Source: Bog-950 sp964493695
Lineage (GTDB): Bacteria; Bacteroidota; Bacteroidia; Chitinophagales; LD1
Assembly: GCA_964493695.1 (NCBI GenBank)
Contig: CAZBPG010000002.1
Coordinates: 69,258-133,257 of the forward strand
Direction of reading: 5' to 3'
DNA length: 64,000 bases
The position numbers were made by a program, and so were the translations under genes. Shown here piece by piece: positions 50,917-60,343 of the stretch. The notes under the pieces are model-generated. The model saw only the letters and a list, made by a program, of their open reading frames with translations, had not been told where the DNA came from and made no database searches. The number at the start of each line of letters is the position of its first letter. Within the stretch, counting starts at the first letter, position 1.

Positions 50917-51624
50917 TTATCGTGTTGCCGCAGCTATAGAAGCAAAACTTGCTTTCGTGCCGGATGTTTGGAGAATTGTTTGTAAACATGCCTCGGCAGT
51001 GGAACCGGTAGTTACCACATCATCTACGAGTAAAACATGCCTATTTTTGATTTGTACCTCATCGTTGATTGAGAAAATTTCGGCCACGTTTCCCCAACGA
51101 TCCAACCGCTTCCTTTTGGTTTGTGAAACATTTTCATGGTTTCGAACCAGCGCTGTTGAAGACCATGGAATTTCCATTGCTTCTGATAAACCTTGTGCAA
51201 ACGAGTCGCACTGGTTGTAGCCCCGGATTTTCAATTTCTTAAAGTGCAACGGAACGGGAACAATCAAATCGATGTTCTTAAAAATGGAATCCTCTTCCTT
51301 CAGCTTTGTGCCAAACATTTTGCCGATGTATTCCCCAACATCCTGACGTCCACGATACTTGAGTTCATGCAAGAGATGCTGAACGGGATTGCCCTTTTTG
51401 AACTGGAAAAATGCCGCAGCACTTTGTAATTCAACCCGGCTCCAAAAGCGTTTCATCAAAGTATTCTCTTTATCTGTCCAATGGTTTGTTTGAGGGATTT
51501 CACTTTGACAACGGAAACAAATTGCATTTTCTCCTTTCAGCAATTTTCGCGAACAAGCGAGACAAATGTCAGGGTAGAAAAGCCCGAATAAGTCGATTGA
51601 ATACTCTTTAAGAAGTGAAAGCAT
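50917..51624 (-). CDS. comF: ComF family phosphoribosyltransferase-like protein
   Basis: A 235-residue ComFC homologue. An N-terminal zinc-ribbon-like part (CLACSRKLLKGENAICFRC) precedes a phosphoribosyltransferase fold with the PRPP-binding motif VLLVDDVVTTGSTAEAC. ComF supports natural transformation downstream of DNA uptake. It is 4 bases after the exonuclease gene on the same strand and close to comEC, so a competence grouping is likely. Confidence 0.92.
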   Translation of the reverse strand: MLSLLKEYSIDLFGLFYPDICLACSRKLLKGENAICFRCQSEIPQTNHWTDKENTLMKRFWSRVELQSAAAFFQFKKGNPVQHLLHELKYRGRQDVGEYIGKMFGTKLKEEDSIFKNIDLIVPVPLHFKKLKIRGYNQCDSFAQGLSEAMEIPWSSTALVRNHENVSQTKRKRLDRWGNVAEIFSINDEVQIKNRHVLLVDDVVTTGSTAEACLQTILQTSGTKASFASIAAATR

Positions 51625-51628
51625 AAAC

Positions 51629-52360
51629 TCATTTTGCGAAAACTATTTCCTCATCATTCAACGGTTGAGTATCTCCTTTAAACCGAAGTAGTAGCCTTGC
51701 TACCGCAACTACATCTCTTTGACAATAATCAACAATGCGTTCCAATCCCTTTTCCTGCCAGTAAACACGACAAACATCTTTCCCTTCAATATCAGTTTTA
51801 GAAGTGGGAATGCCAAGGACTTCTGTCAACATTTTTAAAGAAGTGTAATGTTTGTAGTCGCCAAACTTCCAGAGTTGAAGAGTATCCACATCAAACATTT
51901 CCCATGGGCGTTTACCGGATACGTCAAGCATATCAGGAAATTTTATCTGGTTGATCAGCAATCTGCGACAAATAAAAGGGATGTCGAACTCGCGCACATT
52001 ATGCCCGCAGAAATGAAACCTATCCGAATCAAAACTTTTGTTGATGAGTTGAACGAATTCTTCGAGCAAGACCTTTTCTTCATCACCGGAGAACGATTTA
52101 ACTCGAAAGGTTCGTTGCTTGGTTTGCTTATCTAAGCGAAAGCAACCGATGCTGATGCAAACGATTTTTGCAAACTCGGCATACACTCCTGCACGTTTCA
52201 GATAGCCCTCTTCGGAAGTTTCGTTTTCGGTTTTTAAGAAAGAATGCTTAGCAGTCCATAAATCCTTTGCTGAATAGCTTAATTGTTCGTGTGACGAAAA
52301 TTGAGGTACCGTTTCAATATCAATAAAGATAAGGTCGTAGATGTTCACGTGTGAAAGCAC
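51629..52360 (-). CDS. Predicted 3'-5' exonuclease, PolB-like
   Basis: A 243-residue DEDD-type exonuclease of the group related to the proofreading domain of family B polymerases. Exo I is IFIDIETVPQF (Asp and Glu), Exo II is FCGHNVREFDIPFICRRL, and Exo III is YCQRDVVAVARLLLRF. The start is GTG at 52360, giving the MLSHVNIYDL N-terminus usual for relatives. In operon with comF and divergent from comEC, with overlapping 5' regions. Confidence 0.88.
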   Translation of the reverse strand: MLSHVNIYDLIFIDIETVPQFSSHEQLSYSAKDLWTAKHSFLKTENETSEEGYLKRAGVYAEFAKIVCISIGCFRLDKQTKQRTFRVKSFSGDEEKVLLEEFVQLINKSFDSDRFHFCGHNVREFDIPFICRRLLINQIKFPDMLDVSGKRPWEMFDVDTLQLWKFGDYKHYTSLKMLTEVLGIPTSKTDIEGKDVCRVYWQEKGLERIVDYCQRDVVAVARLLLRFKGDTQPLNDEEIVFAK

Positions 52361-52407
52361 AACAAGTAAAATTTCATTTTAAATTTAAGAAGCAATTTGA
52401 AATATCC

Positions 52408-54618
52408 ATGAGAAATTTTTGGAGTCAAATACCTATGATGCGCATCACGTTTGCATTGATTGCAGGTATTGCGCTGGAAATTGGCAGTGATTACTTGCGC
52501 TGCTCTCAAGAAGTTTTGTGGTTAATGCTTGCCTTGTTTGGTATTTCGTTTGCAGCGGCTCTTGCAGTTACGTTGTTCAGTAATATTACTTGGATTTATC
52601 GGTTGCGAATTCTTCATGGGGTTGCGTTATCTATTCTGATTCTTTCGTTTGGCTATGTGCTAACTTGGCTTTATGCTGACAAAAACTTCAAAAGCCATTT
52701 TCAAAATTATTTGAGCGAAGAGTGTTTCGTTGTAGCTAGAATTGTTAAACCGCCATTGGAGAAAGAGAAGGTGGTAAGAGTAGTTGTTAGAGTTGAAGAA
52801 GTTAGGGGTAAAATCAAAACTGTAAAGACAACTGGGAATATTTTTGTCAACGTTTTAAGAGATGGCTCAGGTAACGATTTGGAATATGGAGATGTAATTG
52901 TCTTTAACTCAAAGATTGAAGAATTTGAGGAGCCTAAGAATCCTGAAGAATTCAACTTTAAGCTTTATCAGAGCTTTCACAATATCTATCACCGCACATT
53001 TTTGCAAACCGGTGATTGGAAATTAGTGAAAAGCAATCAGGGAAATTTTCTGATGGCTCAGGTCTACCACATCCGTGAGTATTTTCTCTCTATCATAACC
53101 AGATATGTAAAAAGCAAAAATGATTTTGCGGTAGCTTCTGCCATTATGCTTGGCTATAACGATTACATGAGCGGTGATGTAACCCGTGCCTATGCAAGTT
53201 CAGGCGCGTTACATGTGTTGAGTGTAAGCGGATTGCATGTGGGTATTATGTTTCTGATGCTTAATGTTTTGCTGGGTTTCATGGATAAAAAGGGCAGAAA
53301 GTCTCAAGTTGCCAAAGCGGTTATAATTATAGTTTTCATTTGGTTTTATGCGTGTCTCACCGGACTGAGCCCATCTGTTCTCCGTTCCGCTATGATGTTT
53401 TCGATGATTCAGTTTGGCAAAGTGATGATTCGGAACGTGAATACCTACAACATCATTTTTGCCAGTGCTTTATTGTTGATGTTGTTCAATCCATTTATTG
53501 TAACAGAAGTTGGATTCCGGTTAAGCTACCTTGCTGTGCTGGGGATAATTTACATACAGCCTAAAATTTACGCGTTATGGGTTGTCGGGCTGCCAGATGA
53601 GCCGAAATACAAAAAACAAAAGTGGTTTTTGAAGCCGGTTTATTTTTTGCGCTATTACTTATGGTGGTTCTTTTTAAAAGCTGTTGATTTAGGTTGGCAG
53701 ATTGCTGCGGTTTCAATAGCAGCACAAATTGCTACTTGCCCACTTAGCTTGCTATACTTTCATCAATTTCCGAATTTATTCCTTCTCTCAAATTTAGTAG
53801 TGATACCGGTGAGCAACTTTATCCTGTTTTTCGGAACAGCACTTTGTGCGGTTGGAGAAATAGGGTATATAAATGATGTGATAGGCTGGTGCTTTAATCA
53901 TCTGTTGGGTTTGCTCAATGACTTTATCTTTTGGGTTGATTCCATTCCGTTCGCACTGAAAGAAGGAATAAGTATTACCATGTTTGAAATGGCGCTGCTG
54001 TATTTGCTGATTTTGTTGTTCTGCTGGTTAACAGAAGAACGCAGAGCAAAAGTTTTAATAGCCTCTTTGTTTATTGTATTTGGGTTATGCTCTTTCTATT
54101 CTTATGAACGCATTGCTAAGTCGCAGCAGAAGAAAATTGTTGTTTACTGTGCACCCAAACAAAGTGCCATTGCTTTTATTGATGGAAGAAAAGTGCTGAC
54201 TGACTTCGATGAAAAATTATTGAACGACCAAAGTGCAATGCTGTTTCATGTAAAGCATCATTGGTGGGATTGTGGCGTGAAGAAGGAAGCGGCAGCAAGC
54301 AGTAGGCAATTGGGAGTAGGCAAACTGATATTGTTCGAAGGCAAGAAGATTTTGGTTGTTGATTCAGTTTTAGAGAAAAATGATTTTGATTTTGAAAAGA
54401 AATTGAAGGTTGATTTGGTCATTCTATCGCACAACCCCAAAGTGTATTTACAAAATTTAAGAACCCTGCTTGAGTTTGACAACGTAGTTTTCGATTCTTC
54501 CAACAAACAATGGCGCATCAATTACTGGAAGAAAGATTGCGACAAAATGAAAATCAAATACTGGGATGTAAATACACAAGGCGCGTATCTTCAGGAATTA
54601 AGTAAACCAAACACCTGA
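52408..54618 (+). CDS. comEC: ComEC/Rec2 family competence channel protein
   Basis: About 736 residues from ATG 52408 (MRNFWSQIPMMRITFALIAG); the frame is open upstream from GTG 52351 but that part is charged and overlaps the divergent gene. Order: N-terminal helices, a DUF4131-type OB-like domain, then the channel domain with SSGALHVLSVSGLHVGIMF and CLTGLSPSVLRSAMMF. The C-terminal region is short and lacks the HxHxDH metal site of the beta-lactamase-like nuclease domain found in Gram-positive ComEC, a feature common in this phylum. It probably carries single-stranded DNA across the inner membrane. Confidence 0.92.
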   Translation: MRNFWSQIPMMRITFALIAGIALEIGSDYLRCSQEVLWLMLALFGISFAAALAVTLFSNITWIYRLRILHGVALSILILSFGYVLTWLYADKNFKSHFQNYLSEECFVVARIVKPPLEKEKVVRVVVRVEEVRGKIKTVKTTGNIFVNVLRDGSGNDLEYGDVIVFNSKIEEFEEPKNPEEFNFKLYQSFHNIYHRTFLQTGDWKLVKSNQGNFLMAQVYHIREYFLSIITRYVKSKNDFAVASAIMLGYNDYMSGDVTRAYASSGALHVLSVSGLHVGIMFLMLNVLLGFMDKKGRKSQVAKAVIIIVFIWFYACLTGLSPSVLRSAMMFSMIQFGKVMIRNVNTYNIIFASALLLMLFNPFIVTEVGFRLSYLAVLGIIYIQPKIYALWVVGLPDEPKYKKQKWFLKPVYFLRYYLWWFFLKAVDLGWQIAAVSIAAQIATCPLSLLYFHQFPNLFLLSNLVVIPVSNFILFFGTALCAVGEIGYINDVIGWCFNHLLGLLNDFIFWVDSIPFALKEGISITMFEMALLYLLILLFCWLTEERRAKVLIASLFIVFGLCSFYSYERIAKSQQKKIVVYCAPKQSAIAFIDGRKVLTDFDEKLLNDQSAMLFHVKHHWWDCGVKKEAAASSRQLGVGKLILFEGKKILVVDSVLEKNDFDFEKKLKVDLVILSHNPKVYLQNLRTLLEFDNVVFDSSNKQWRINYWKKDCDKMKIKYWDVNTQGAYLQELSKPNT

Positions 54619-54620
54619 CT

Positions 54621-56396
54621 TTATTTCTCGTTTCTTCTGTTAGTTGGCTGGGGCAGGGTTCTTTTGCTGTAGTCCCAGTTAACGACTTTGCAGTTGGGGA
54701 GGGCGAGGCGGAGGGGTTCGATTTGCTGTTTGGTGATGTTGTTGTAGCTTAAATCGAGAAAGGTGAGTTGCTTTAGTTGGGCGAGGTTGTTTTTTTCTTC
54801 TTCGAAATTAAGTTTGGGGTTCATGGAGAGGTTGAGTTCTTTGAGGGAAGAGAGATTTTGAAGACCGGTGGGCAGGGCGGTGAAGTCGTTTGCCTTGAGG
54901 TCGAGCCAGTTTAAATTTTTGAGTTGGGTGAAAGAGGCGGGGAAGGAGGTGATGAGGTTATCGCGCAGGTCGAGTTTTTGCAGGGCGGTAAGATTGCTGA
55001 AGCAGTCGGGGAGCTGTTCGATGACGTTATCTTTAAGGGAAAGGGTTTGGAGATTTTTGAGCTGACAGATTTGGACCGGCAGGTTTTTTATTTTTTTATC
55101 GGGCTTGTTGAAGAAATTTCCATCGAGGTTGAGGTATTGGAGCTGCGCGAGATTGGCAATGGCGTCAGGAATGGAGCTTCCATCGTTTAAGCCGAGGTTT
55201 AGGGATTTTAAGCGGGTGAGTTGTGTAAGCTGGGGAGGGAAGCCGGTGAATTTGTTGAGGCTGAGGTTTAAATCTTCTAAGAGGGTGAGGCCCGAAAAAC
55301 CCTCGGGGAGGTTTTGGAGGCGGTTACCGGCCAGGTTGAGATGCCGGAGTTTTTTTAAACCGGTGAAGGAAGGGGGCAGCTCGGTAATTTTGTTCATGCG
55401 GGTTCCCATTTCGAGATAGCTGAGGTCGAGTTCTTCGAGGTTTACCAATGAGCCGAAGGTAAGCGGCAGCCCGGTGAGCTGATTTGCCCTGAGGTTGAGG
55501 ATTTGGAGTGATGTGAGTTTGCTGATTTCGAGCGGGAGGTTTTGAATGAGGCACTGGCTTATGTCGAGGTAGTTTAAGTTGCTGAGCGGAGCAATGGCGG
55601 TAACTATCTGTGTAATGTCGAGGTTAAAGTTTTGGGACAGATTGAGGTATTGAAGATTGCTCAACTGACCGAAAGAGGGGGGCAGTGTTTTAATGTCGTT
55701 TACCGAAAGGTCGAGTATTACGAGGCTTTTTATCTGACCGATTTTATCGTTGAGTTGCAACAAGCCGCTGGCAGAAAAATAAAGCTGTGTTACGTTCAGG
55801 TTTTTGATTTTTTCAAAAACATCGTCATCGTATAAATACGCATTGTGTTCGAGATTGAGCACGCGCAGGTTTTTCAGGAGAACAAAAGAATCGGGAAGTG
55901 TGGTGAAGTTGTTGTCTTTTAAATTGAGTTCTTCGAGAGCGGAAAGCTGCCTGATGGAACCGGGGAGAAATTTAAACGCACCACCGGATATGTTTACCCG
56001 TTTCAGTTTAGGAAGCTGCGCGAGTTGATTGAAGAGGATGTTGAGGTCGAGCGCGCGGCATTTAGTGCAGGTAAACTCTTCGAGGTTTTTGAACCGGGTA
56101 ATGTGGTCACGCAACTGCGCCTTAGGGAAAGCGGTGAAGACAAGGGAAGTGGTTCCGGTTTCATTTTTCAGCGCGTCATCAATAATCTGATTGGCGTTTC
56201 CTTCGTCAATGACAGCGGCATCTTTTTTCGCTTCTTCAAATTTTGCAGTCAGTTCTTTATTGATAGAATCTTTTGCCTGCTGGCTGAGTTTGTCCCAGTC
56301 TTCCTGAGTGAAAGATTTATCGGTTGGCTTTACCTGCGCAAAGCTGAAGAGAAGTGCTGCTGAAAAAATGAGGGAGAAAATGATTCGCTTGGTCAT
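54621..56396 (-). CDS. Exported leucine-rich-repeat protein
   Basis: About 591 residues from ATG 56396 (MTKRIIFSLIFSAALLFSFA signal peptide); the longer start adds seven residues. After a charged helical segment, about twenty LRRs of 23 residues follow (LxxLxxLxLxxNxLxxLPxxF pattern, for example LSALEELNLKDNNFTTLPDSF in part). No enzymatic domain, sorting domain or membrane anchor was seen. LRRs mediate protein binding; the partner is unknown. The gene is G/C-skewed with low codon diversity in the repeats and ends 2 bases from comEC. Confidence 0.88.
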   Translation of the reverse strand: MTKRIIFSLIFSAALLFSFAQVKPTDKSFTQEDWDKLSQQAKDSINKELTAKFEEAKKDAAVIDEGNANQIIDDALKNETGTTSLVFTAFPKAQLRDHITRFKNLEEFTCTKCRALDLNILFNQLAQLPKLKRVNISGGAFKFLPGSIRQLSALEELNLKDNNFTTLPDSFVLLKNLRVLNLEHNAYLYDDDVFEKIKNLNVTQLYFSASGLLQLNDKIGQIKSLVILDLSVNDIKTLPPSFGQLSNLQYLNLSQNFNLDITQIVTAIAPLSNLNYLDISQCLIQNLPLEISKLTSLQILNLRANQLTGLPLTFGSLVNLEELDLSYLEMGTRMNKITELPPSFTGLKKLRHLNLAGNRLQNLPEGFSGLTLLEDLNLSLNKFTGFPPQLTQLTRLKSLNLGLNDGSSIPDAIANLAQLQYLNLDGNFFNKPDKKIKNLPVQICQLKNLQTLSLKDNVIEQLPDCFSNLTALQKLDLRDNLITSFPASFTQLKNLNWLDLKANDFTALPTGLQNLSSLKELNLSMNPKLNFEEEKNNLAQLKQLTFLDLSYNNITKQQIEPLRLALPNCKVVNWDYSKRTLPQPTNRRNEK

Positions 56397-56438
56397 TAGG
56401 ATTGTTTGAGAGGGCAAATTACTTAATCTGTATATAAA

Positions 56439-56477
56439 CGAAAAAGCAACCCCGTTTAGTATGGGGTTGCTTTTTCG
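56439..56477 (-). terminator. Intrinsic terminator of lysS
   Basis: A 15-bp perfect stem: CGAAAAAGCAACCCC at 56439-56453 and its complement at 56463-56477, with a 9-base loop. On the minus strand it lies 37 bases past the lysS stop and is followed by a T-rich stretch. Confidence 0.88.
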
Positions 56478-56513
56478 GGATTTGAAAATTTATTCGGGAT
56501 TCTCCGGTTTCAT

Positions 56514-58028
56514 TTATTCTAAATTTTCAGGCCTCATTTGAGGGAACAAAAGCACTTCCTGTATAGCTGCCTGATTGGTCATCAGCATAGCCAGCCGGTC
56601 AATGCCAATGCCGATACCGGATGTTGGCGGCATTCCGTACTCGAGGGCGCGGAGGAAATCGTGGTCGATGAACATAGCTTCGTCATCACCGCGCTCCTGC
56701 AATTGTGTTTGCTCTTCGAAACGCGCGCGCTGGTCGAGCGGGTCGTTTAGCTCGCTGTAAGCGTTGGCAATTTCTTTTCCGTTTATCATCAATTCAAAAC
56801 GTTCTACCAAACCGGGTTTGCTTCTGTGTTTTTTGGTGAGCGGACTTAACTCTACCGGATAATCAATAATGAATGTAGGCTGAACGAAATTGCCCTCGCA
56901 TTTGCCGCCAAAAATTTCGTCAATCAATTTTCCTTTGCCCATGCTCTTGTCGGTTTGAATATGAAGTTGTTTACACACCTCCAACAATTGTTCTTCGTTC
57001 ATTTCGCTTACATCGAAACCGGTGTGCTCTTTTATTGCATCGTAAATAGCCACCCGCTTGAACGGTGCTTTGAAAGAAATTATTTTATCACCGAAAGGAA
57101 CCTCCGTTGTTCCGTGAAGTGCGATGGCGATTTTTTCCATCATCTTCTCGGTGTAATCCATCATCCAGAAATAATCTTTGTAGGCCACGTAAAACTCCAA
57201 GACCGTAAACTCGGGATTGTGCGTGCGGTCAATTCCTTCGTTGCGGAAGTTGCGGCTGAATTCGTACACCCAGTCAAAACCGCCAACAATCAAACGCTTT
57301 AAATAAAGTTCGTTGGCAATGCGCAAATAGAAAGGAACATCTAATGCATTATGGTGCGTAACAAACGGACGGGCAGCTGCGCCACCGGGAATATTCTGTA
57401 ACACCGGTGTGTCTACTTCAATTGCCCCATGTTCGTTCAGGAAGTCACGCATGGTCTGAATCATTTTTGTGCGCTTCAAAAATGTATCACGCACCTGTGG
57501 ATTAACGACCAGGTCAACATAGCGTTGACGATAGCGCAACTCCACATCTGAAAAGGTATCGAAGGTTTCACCGTCTTTTACTTTTACTACCGGCAAAGGG
57601 CGCAGGGCTTTTGAAAGTACTGTCAACTCTTTTACACGAATAGATGTTTCACCGGTCTTAGTGATAAACACTTCGCCTTTTACGCCAATAAAATCGCCAA
57701 TATCGAGCAGGTGGGTAACTACTGAGGTATAAAACGTTTTGTCTTCACCGGGGCAAACATTGTCAATGCTTACAAACAATTGAATCTTGCCTTTCTGGTC
57801 CTGAATCTTGAAGAAGGTTACTTTGCCTTTTGAGTTAATACTCATAATTCTCCCGGCAATACTTACGTCCTGAAAATTTTTCTCTACATCGTTATACTCT
57901 GAAAGAATCTGTTGGGAATTGCAATTTACTTCGAATACAGCAGCGGGGTAGGCATCAATGCCCAGCTCGTTGAGCTTCTGCAATTTTTCTCTTCTTACAA
58001 TTTCCTGGTCGTTTAACTCCTGACTCAT
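56514..58028 (-). CDS. lysS: Lysyl-tRNA synthetase, class II
   Basis: A 504-residue class II enzyme that charges tRNA-Lys. The N-terminal OB-fold anticodon-binding domain (VSIAGRIMSINSKGKVTFFK) is followed by the catalytic core: motif 1 region (TKMIQTMRDFLNEHGAIEVD), motif 2 (FRNEGIDRTHNPEFTVLEFY) and motif 3 (GIGIGIDRLAML). Length is standard. It is flanked by terminators on both sides, so it is probably monocistronic. Confidence 0.98.
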   Translation of the reverse strand: MSQELNDQEIVRREKLQKLNELGIDAYPAAVFEVNCNSQQILSEYNDVEKNFQDVSIAGRIMSINSKGKVTFFKIQDQKGKIQLFVSIDNVCPGEDKTFYTSVVTHLLDIGDFIGVKGEVFITKTGETSIRVKELTVLSKALRPLPVVKVKDGETFDTFSDVELRYRQRYVDLVVNPQVRDTFLKRTKMIQTMRDFLNEHGAIEVDTPVLQNIPGGAAARPFVTHHNALDVPFYLRIANELYLKRLIVGGFDWVYEFSRNFRNEGIDRTHNPEFTVLEFYVAYKDYFWMMDYTEKMMEKIAIALHGTTEVPFGDKIISFKAPFKRVAIYDAIKEHTGFDVSEMNEEQLLEVCKQLHIQTDKSMGKGKLIDEIFGGKCEGNFVQPTFIIDYPVELSPLTKKHRSKPGLVERFELMINGKEIANAYSELNDPLDQRARFEEQTQLQERGDDEAMFIDHDFLRALEYGMPPTSGIGIGIDRLAMLMTNQAAIQEVLLFPQMRPENLE

Positions 58029-58051
58029 ACTTTAAATTTAGGGAGCGTGAA

Positions 58052-58082
58052 AATAAAAAATCCCTTTGCTCGAAAGGGATTT
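58052..58082 (-). terminator. Intrinsic terminator at the end of the efflux operon
   Basis: AAATCCCTTT (58058-58067) pairs with AAAGGGATTT (58073-58082) over a 5-base loop. On the minus strand the stem is followed by TTTTTTATTTTC. It lies 25 bases past the lipoprotein gene stop and just before lysS. Confidence 0.85.
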
Positions 58083-58106
58083 GAAACAGTCTGAACAAAA
58101 ATGATT

Positions 58107-58457
58107 CTACCGAATAGTGTCCGCGCAAAACGATACACCGCTAACCGGGCAAAAGGTAGTCCGGGTTTGCAGAACAGCATCGTTCAGTTTAATCGTAGCT
58201 GTAACTCCCTGCGGTGCGCTGGAAGTATTGTATGCCAACAACAACACCTCCTGGTTTTTCTTTGCGTTGAAGGAATATTTCCAACTGCTGTTTTGATGAT
58301 ACTCCGATGTCTGAGTCCCGCTTTGGTCGGAAACATAAATCACCTGGCAGTCGGTGCAGCCAATGGTGTACTCAACGCTGTAAATCTGTTCGCTTTCTTT
58401 TTTACAGGAAGAAAAAGCAAGGGCAATAACGGCAAGCAGGAGGAAAGCTTTTTTCAT
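58107..58457 (-). CDS. Small lipoprotein of unknown function
   Basis: A 116-residue lipoprotein. The signal ends in a lipobox (AFSSC, Cys18) followed by KKES. The mature part is a beta-rich domain with CTDC and later two more cysteines, vaguely like MmpS-type accessory proteins, but I would not name it. It is the last gene before the terminator and 30 bases after the alpha/beta hydrolase. Confidence 0.82.
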   Translation of the reverse strand: MKKAFLLLAVIALAFSSCKKESEQIYSVEYTIGCTDCQVIYVSDQSGTQTSEYHQNSSWKYSFNAKKNQEVLLLAYNTSSAPQGVTATIKLNDAVLQTRTTFCPVSGVSFCADTIR

Positions 58458-58487
58458 ACGGTTCTTTTTGGTGATGTATAGACGAAA

Positions 58488-59393
58488 CTAAACTGATGCA
58501 AGTTGCACTTTTATAAACTCACCCAGTTTTTTGTTGGCCTCTCTTGCCTTGGGAAGAATTCTCCAGAATGCGTTGAACACATGGAACAGTTTCGGATAAA
58601 CTTCTAAGCGAACATCAACACCCTCCGTTTTTGCTTTTTCGGCAAAGCGTGTGGAATCGCTTAAGAGCAATTCGTCTTCGCCTACCTGCACGAAAACCGG
58701 TGGAAGCTTTTCGAGTGAATGGAAAATGGGAGAAGCATAAGGAGATTTCGGGTCGGCTCCGGCCATGTAGTAATCGCGCACTAACGGGAACCCGTCTGCC
58801 AGCAACATCGGGTCAATATCATTTTTTGAAGGAAACGAATGTCCGCTGAAAGTATGATCGAGCCAGGGAGAAAGTGCAACAGCGCATTTCGGCAACGGCA
58901 TATTTTTATCGCGAAGGTAAGTGAGTGTTCCCACTACGCAACCGCCTCCGGCACTATCACCGCCAAAGCAAATTTGATTCGGCAGAAACAACTTTTCCGT
59001 CAGCAGCCACTCGTAAACTTTCGCGCAATCTTCAATAGCAGCCGGATAAGGATGTTCCGGTGCTAAACGATAATTTATACTCAACGCACTGATACCTGCG
59101 TTCTTTGCAATTTGCGAAACCAGGCCCCGGTGCGTGTTGGTGCTTCCCACAAAATATCCTCCGCCATGAAAATAAAGGAGCACTTTTGTTTTGTCGCAGC
59201 CATGAGGAAATACCCATTCACCGGAAACCCCGTTTGCCTCTTCCAATTGATAATCGAAACCGCGAAGCGGTTTATTCCACTTGCCAATCAGTTTTTCGAA
59301 ACCTCTTCGTGCGCGCACCGGATCTGAAACATCACCGCGTCTTTTAACTCTTCGTAAAAATGTTTTGAGAATAAAGAGCGGGATGTAGGGCAT
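58488..59393 (-). CDS. Alpha/beta hydrolase (HSL-type esterase)
   Basis: A 301-residue hydrolase of the hormone-sensitive-lipase family. Oxyanion motif HGGG in YFHGGGYFVGS, nucleophile Ser in GGDSAGGG, acid in VGEDELLLSD and His in LFHVFNAF complete the triad. The family cleaves short acyl esters. It lies 10 bases after the flavin reductase-like gene in the same operon. No signal peptide is evident, so it is probably cytoplasmic. Confidence 0.93.
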   Translation of the reverse strand: MPYIPLFILKTFLRRVKRRGDVSDPVRARRGFEKLIGKWNKPLRGFDYQLEEANGVSGEWVFPHGCDKTKVLLYFHGGGYFVGSTNTHRGLVSQIAKNAGISALSINYRLAPEHPYPAAIEDCAKVYEWLLTEKLFLPNQICFGGDSAGGGCVVGTLTYLRDKNMPLPKCAVALSPWLDHTFSGHSFPSKNDIDPMLLADGFPLVRDYYMAGADPKSPYASPIFHSLEKLPPVFVQVGEDELLLSDSTRFAEKAKTEGVDVRLEVYPKLFHVFNAFWRILPKAREANKKLGEFIKVQLASV

Positions 59394-59403
59394 TCCGTAA
59401 TTT

Positions 59404-60321
59404 TTACTTTTTTGATTTTTCTGACAACATCAACAACTGAAAAGCGAGCGGCAGGCTTCCTCTTTCAATTTCAATTTTTGCGCGTAAGTGAATCGCTTTT
59501 TCTAAGGCAGCAAAATCGTTCTTGTGTTCGGAAAAAAGTTCTTCTACAAAATCCGCTTTGCGCAATTCGTTTAGCTCTTCTTCTGTCGGGAAAGTATTCA
59601 ACGAAGCTACACGGGCAATATCATTTCCCGAAAGAAAGTTTGAATGGGTAATTCCCTGAGGCAGCGCATCCCAGCCTACACCTAATTCATTCGCCATTTT
59701 AAAACCGGGAACAGAAATAATGTTTTCGGCACCAATGCGAGCCCAGAATTGCTTTCCCATCCGCGCGATGTAATTCATTTTGTTCGGGTCAATACTGCCT
59801 TCTTCGTTCAGCACCTTTTCGTTGATGTGAATCATCTTCACTTCGCACACCACTAAATTTCCGGCACCACCACCCTGACCGGTTTCGATTACATCTTTCA
59901 CTTCGCATTCGAACTGCACAAAACATTCAGCCACCCTAGGAGGTTTTACCGTAACCGACTCAACCGGTGTTAATCCTGATTTCGAAAACTCGTTCACGCC
60001 TTTTTCGTACATGTGTGCCGCCAGATTCATCTGGTAAAGCATATCGTAATGCGGAATGTTCACTACACATTCTTTTACCTCCAGCACATTGTCGTGCGTG
60101 TGCTTGGTAGCACCGGTGCGTCCGCTGCGGGCGGGCGAGAAAACGAGCGTGGGTGGATTAGAGCCAAAGCAATTGAAGAATGAAAACGGAGCGAGGTTTG
60201 CCGTTCCGTTTTTGTCAATTGTAGAAACAAAAGCAATTGGACGCGGAGCCACAGCACTTAACAAATACTCGTGCAGCTTCGGCAGGGGAATGTCGGCAGG
60301 ATTAATGGAAAGCATGTTCAA
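59404..60321 (-). CDS. Flavin reductase family protein (FMN-binding split barrel)
   Basis: A 305-residue protein with an FMN-binding split-barrel domain: APRPIAFVSTIDKNGTANLA, then PFSFFNCFGSNPPTLVFS, typical of the larger flavin reductase-like group. A helical C-terminal extension of about 100 residues follows. It would bind FMN and reduce flavin or a small substrate. It is 22 bases after the efflux adaptor gene; why a flavoprotein follows an efflux pump is unclear. Confidence 0.9.
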   Translation of the reverse strand: MNMLSINPADIPLPKLHEYLLSAVAPRPIAFVSTIDKNGTANLAPFSFFNCFGSNPPTLVFSPARSGRTGATKHTHDNVLEVKECVVNIPHYDMLYQMNLAAHMYEKGVNEFSKSGLTPVESVTVKPPRVAECFVQFECEVKDVIETGQGGGAGNLVVCEVKMIHINEKVLNEEGSIDPNKMNYIARMGKQFWARIGAENIISVPGFKMANELGVGWDALPQGITHSNFLSGNDIARVASLNTFPTEEELNELRKADFVEELFSEHKNDFAALEKAIHLRAKIEIERGSLPLAFQLLMLSEKSKK

Positions 60322-60343
60322 TAATAGGAAATAGGCAGAAGAG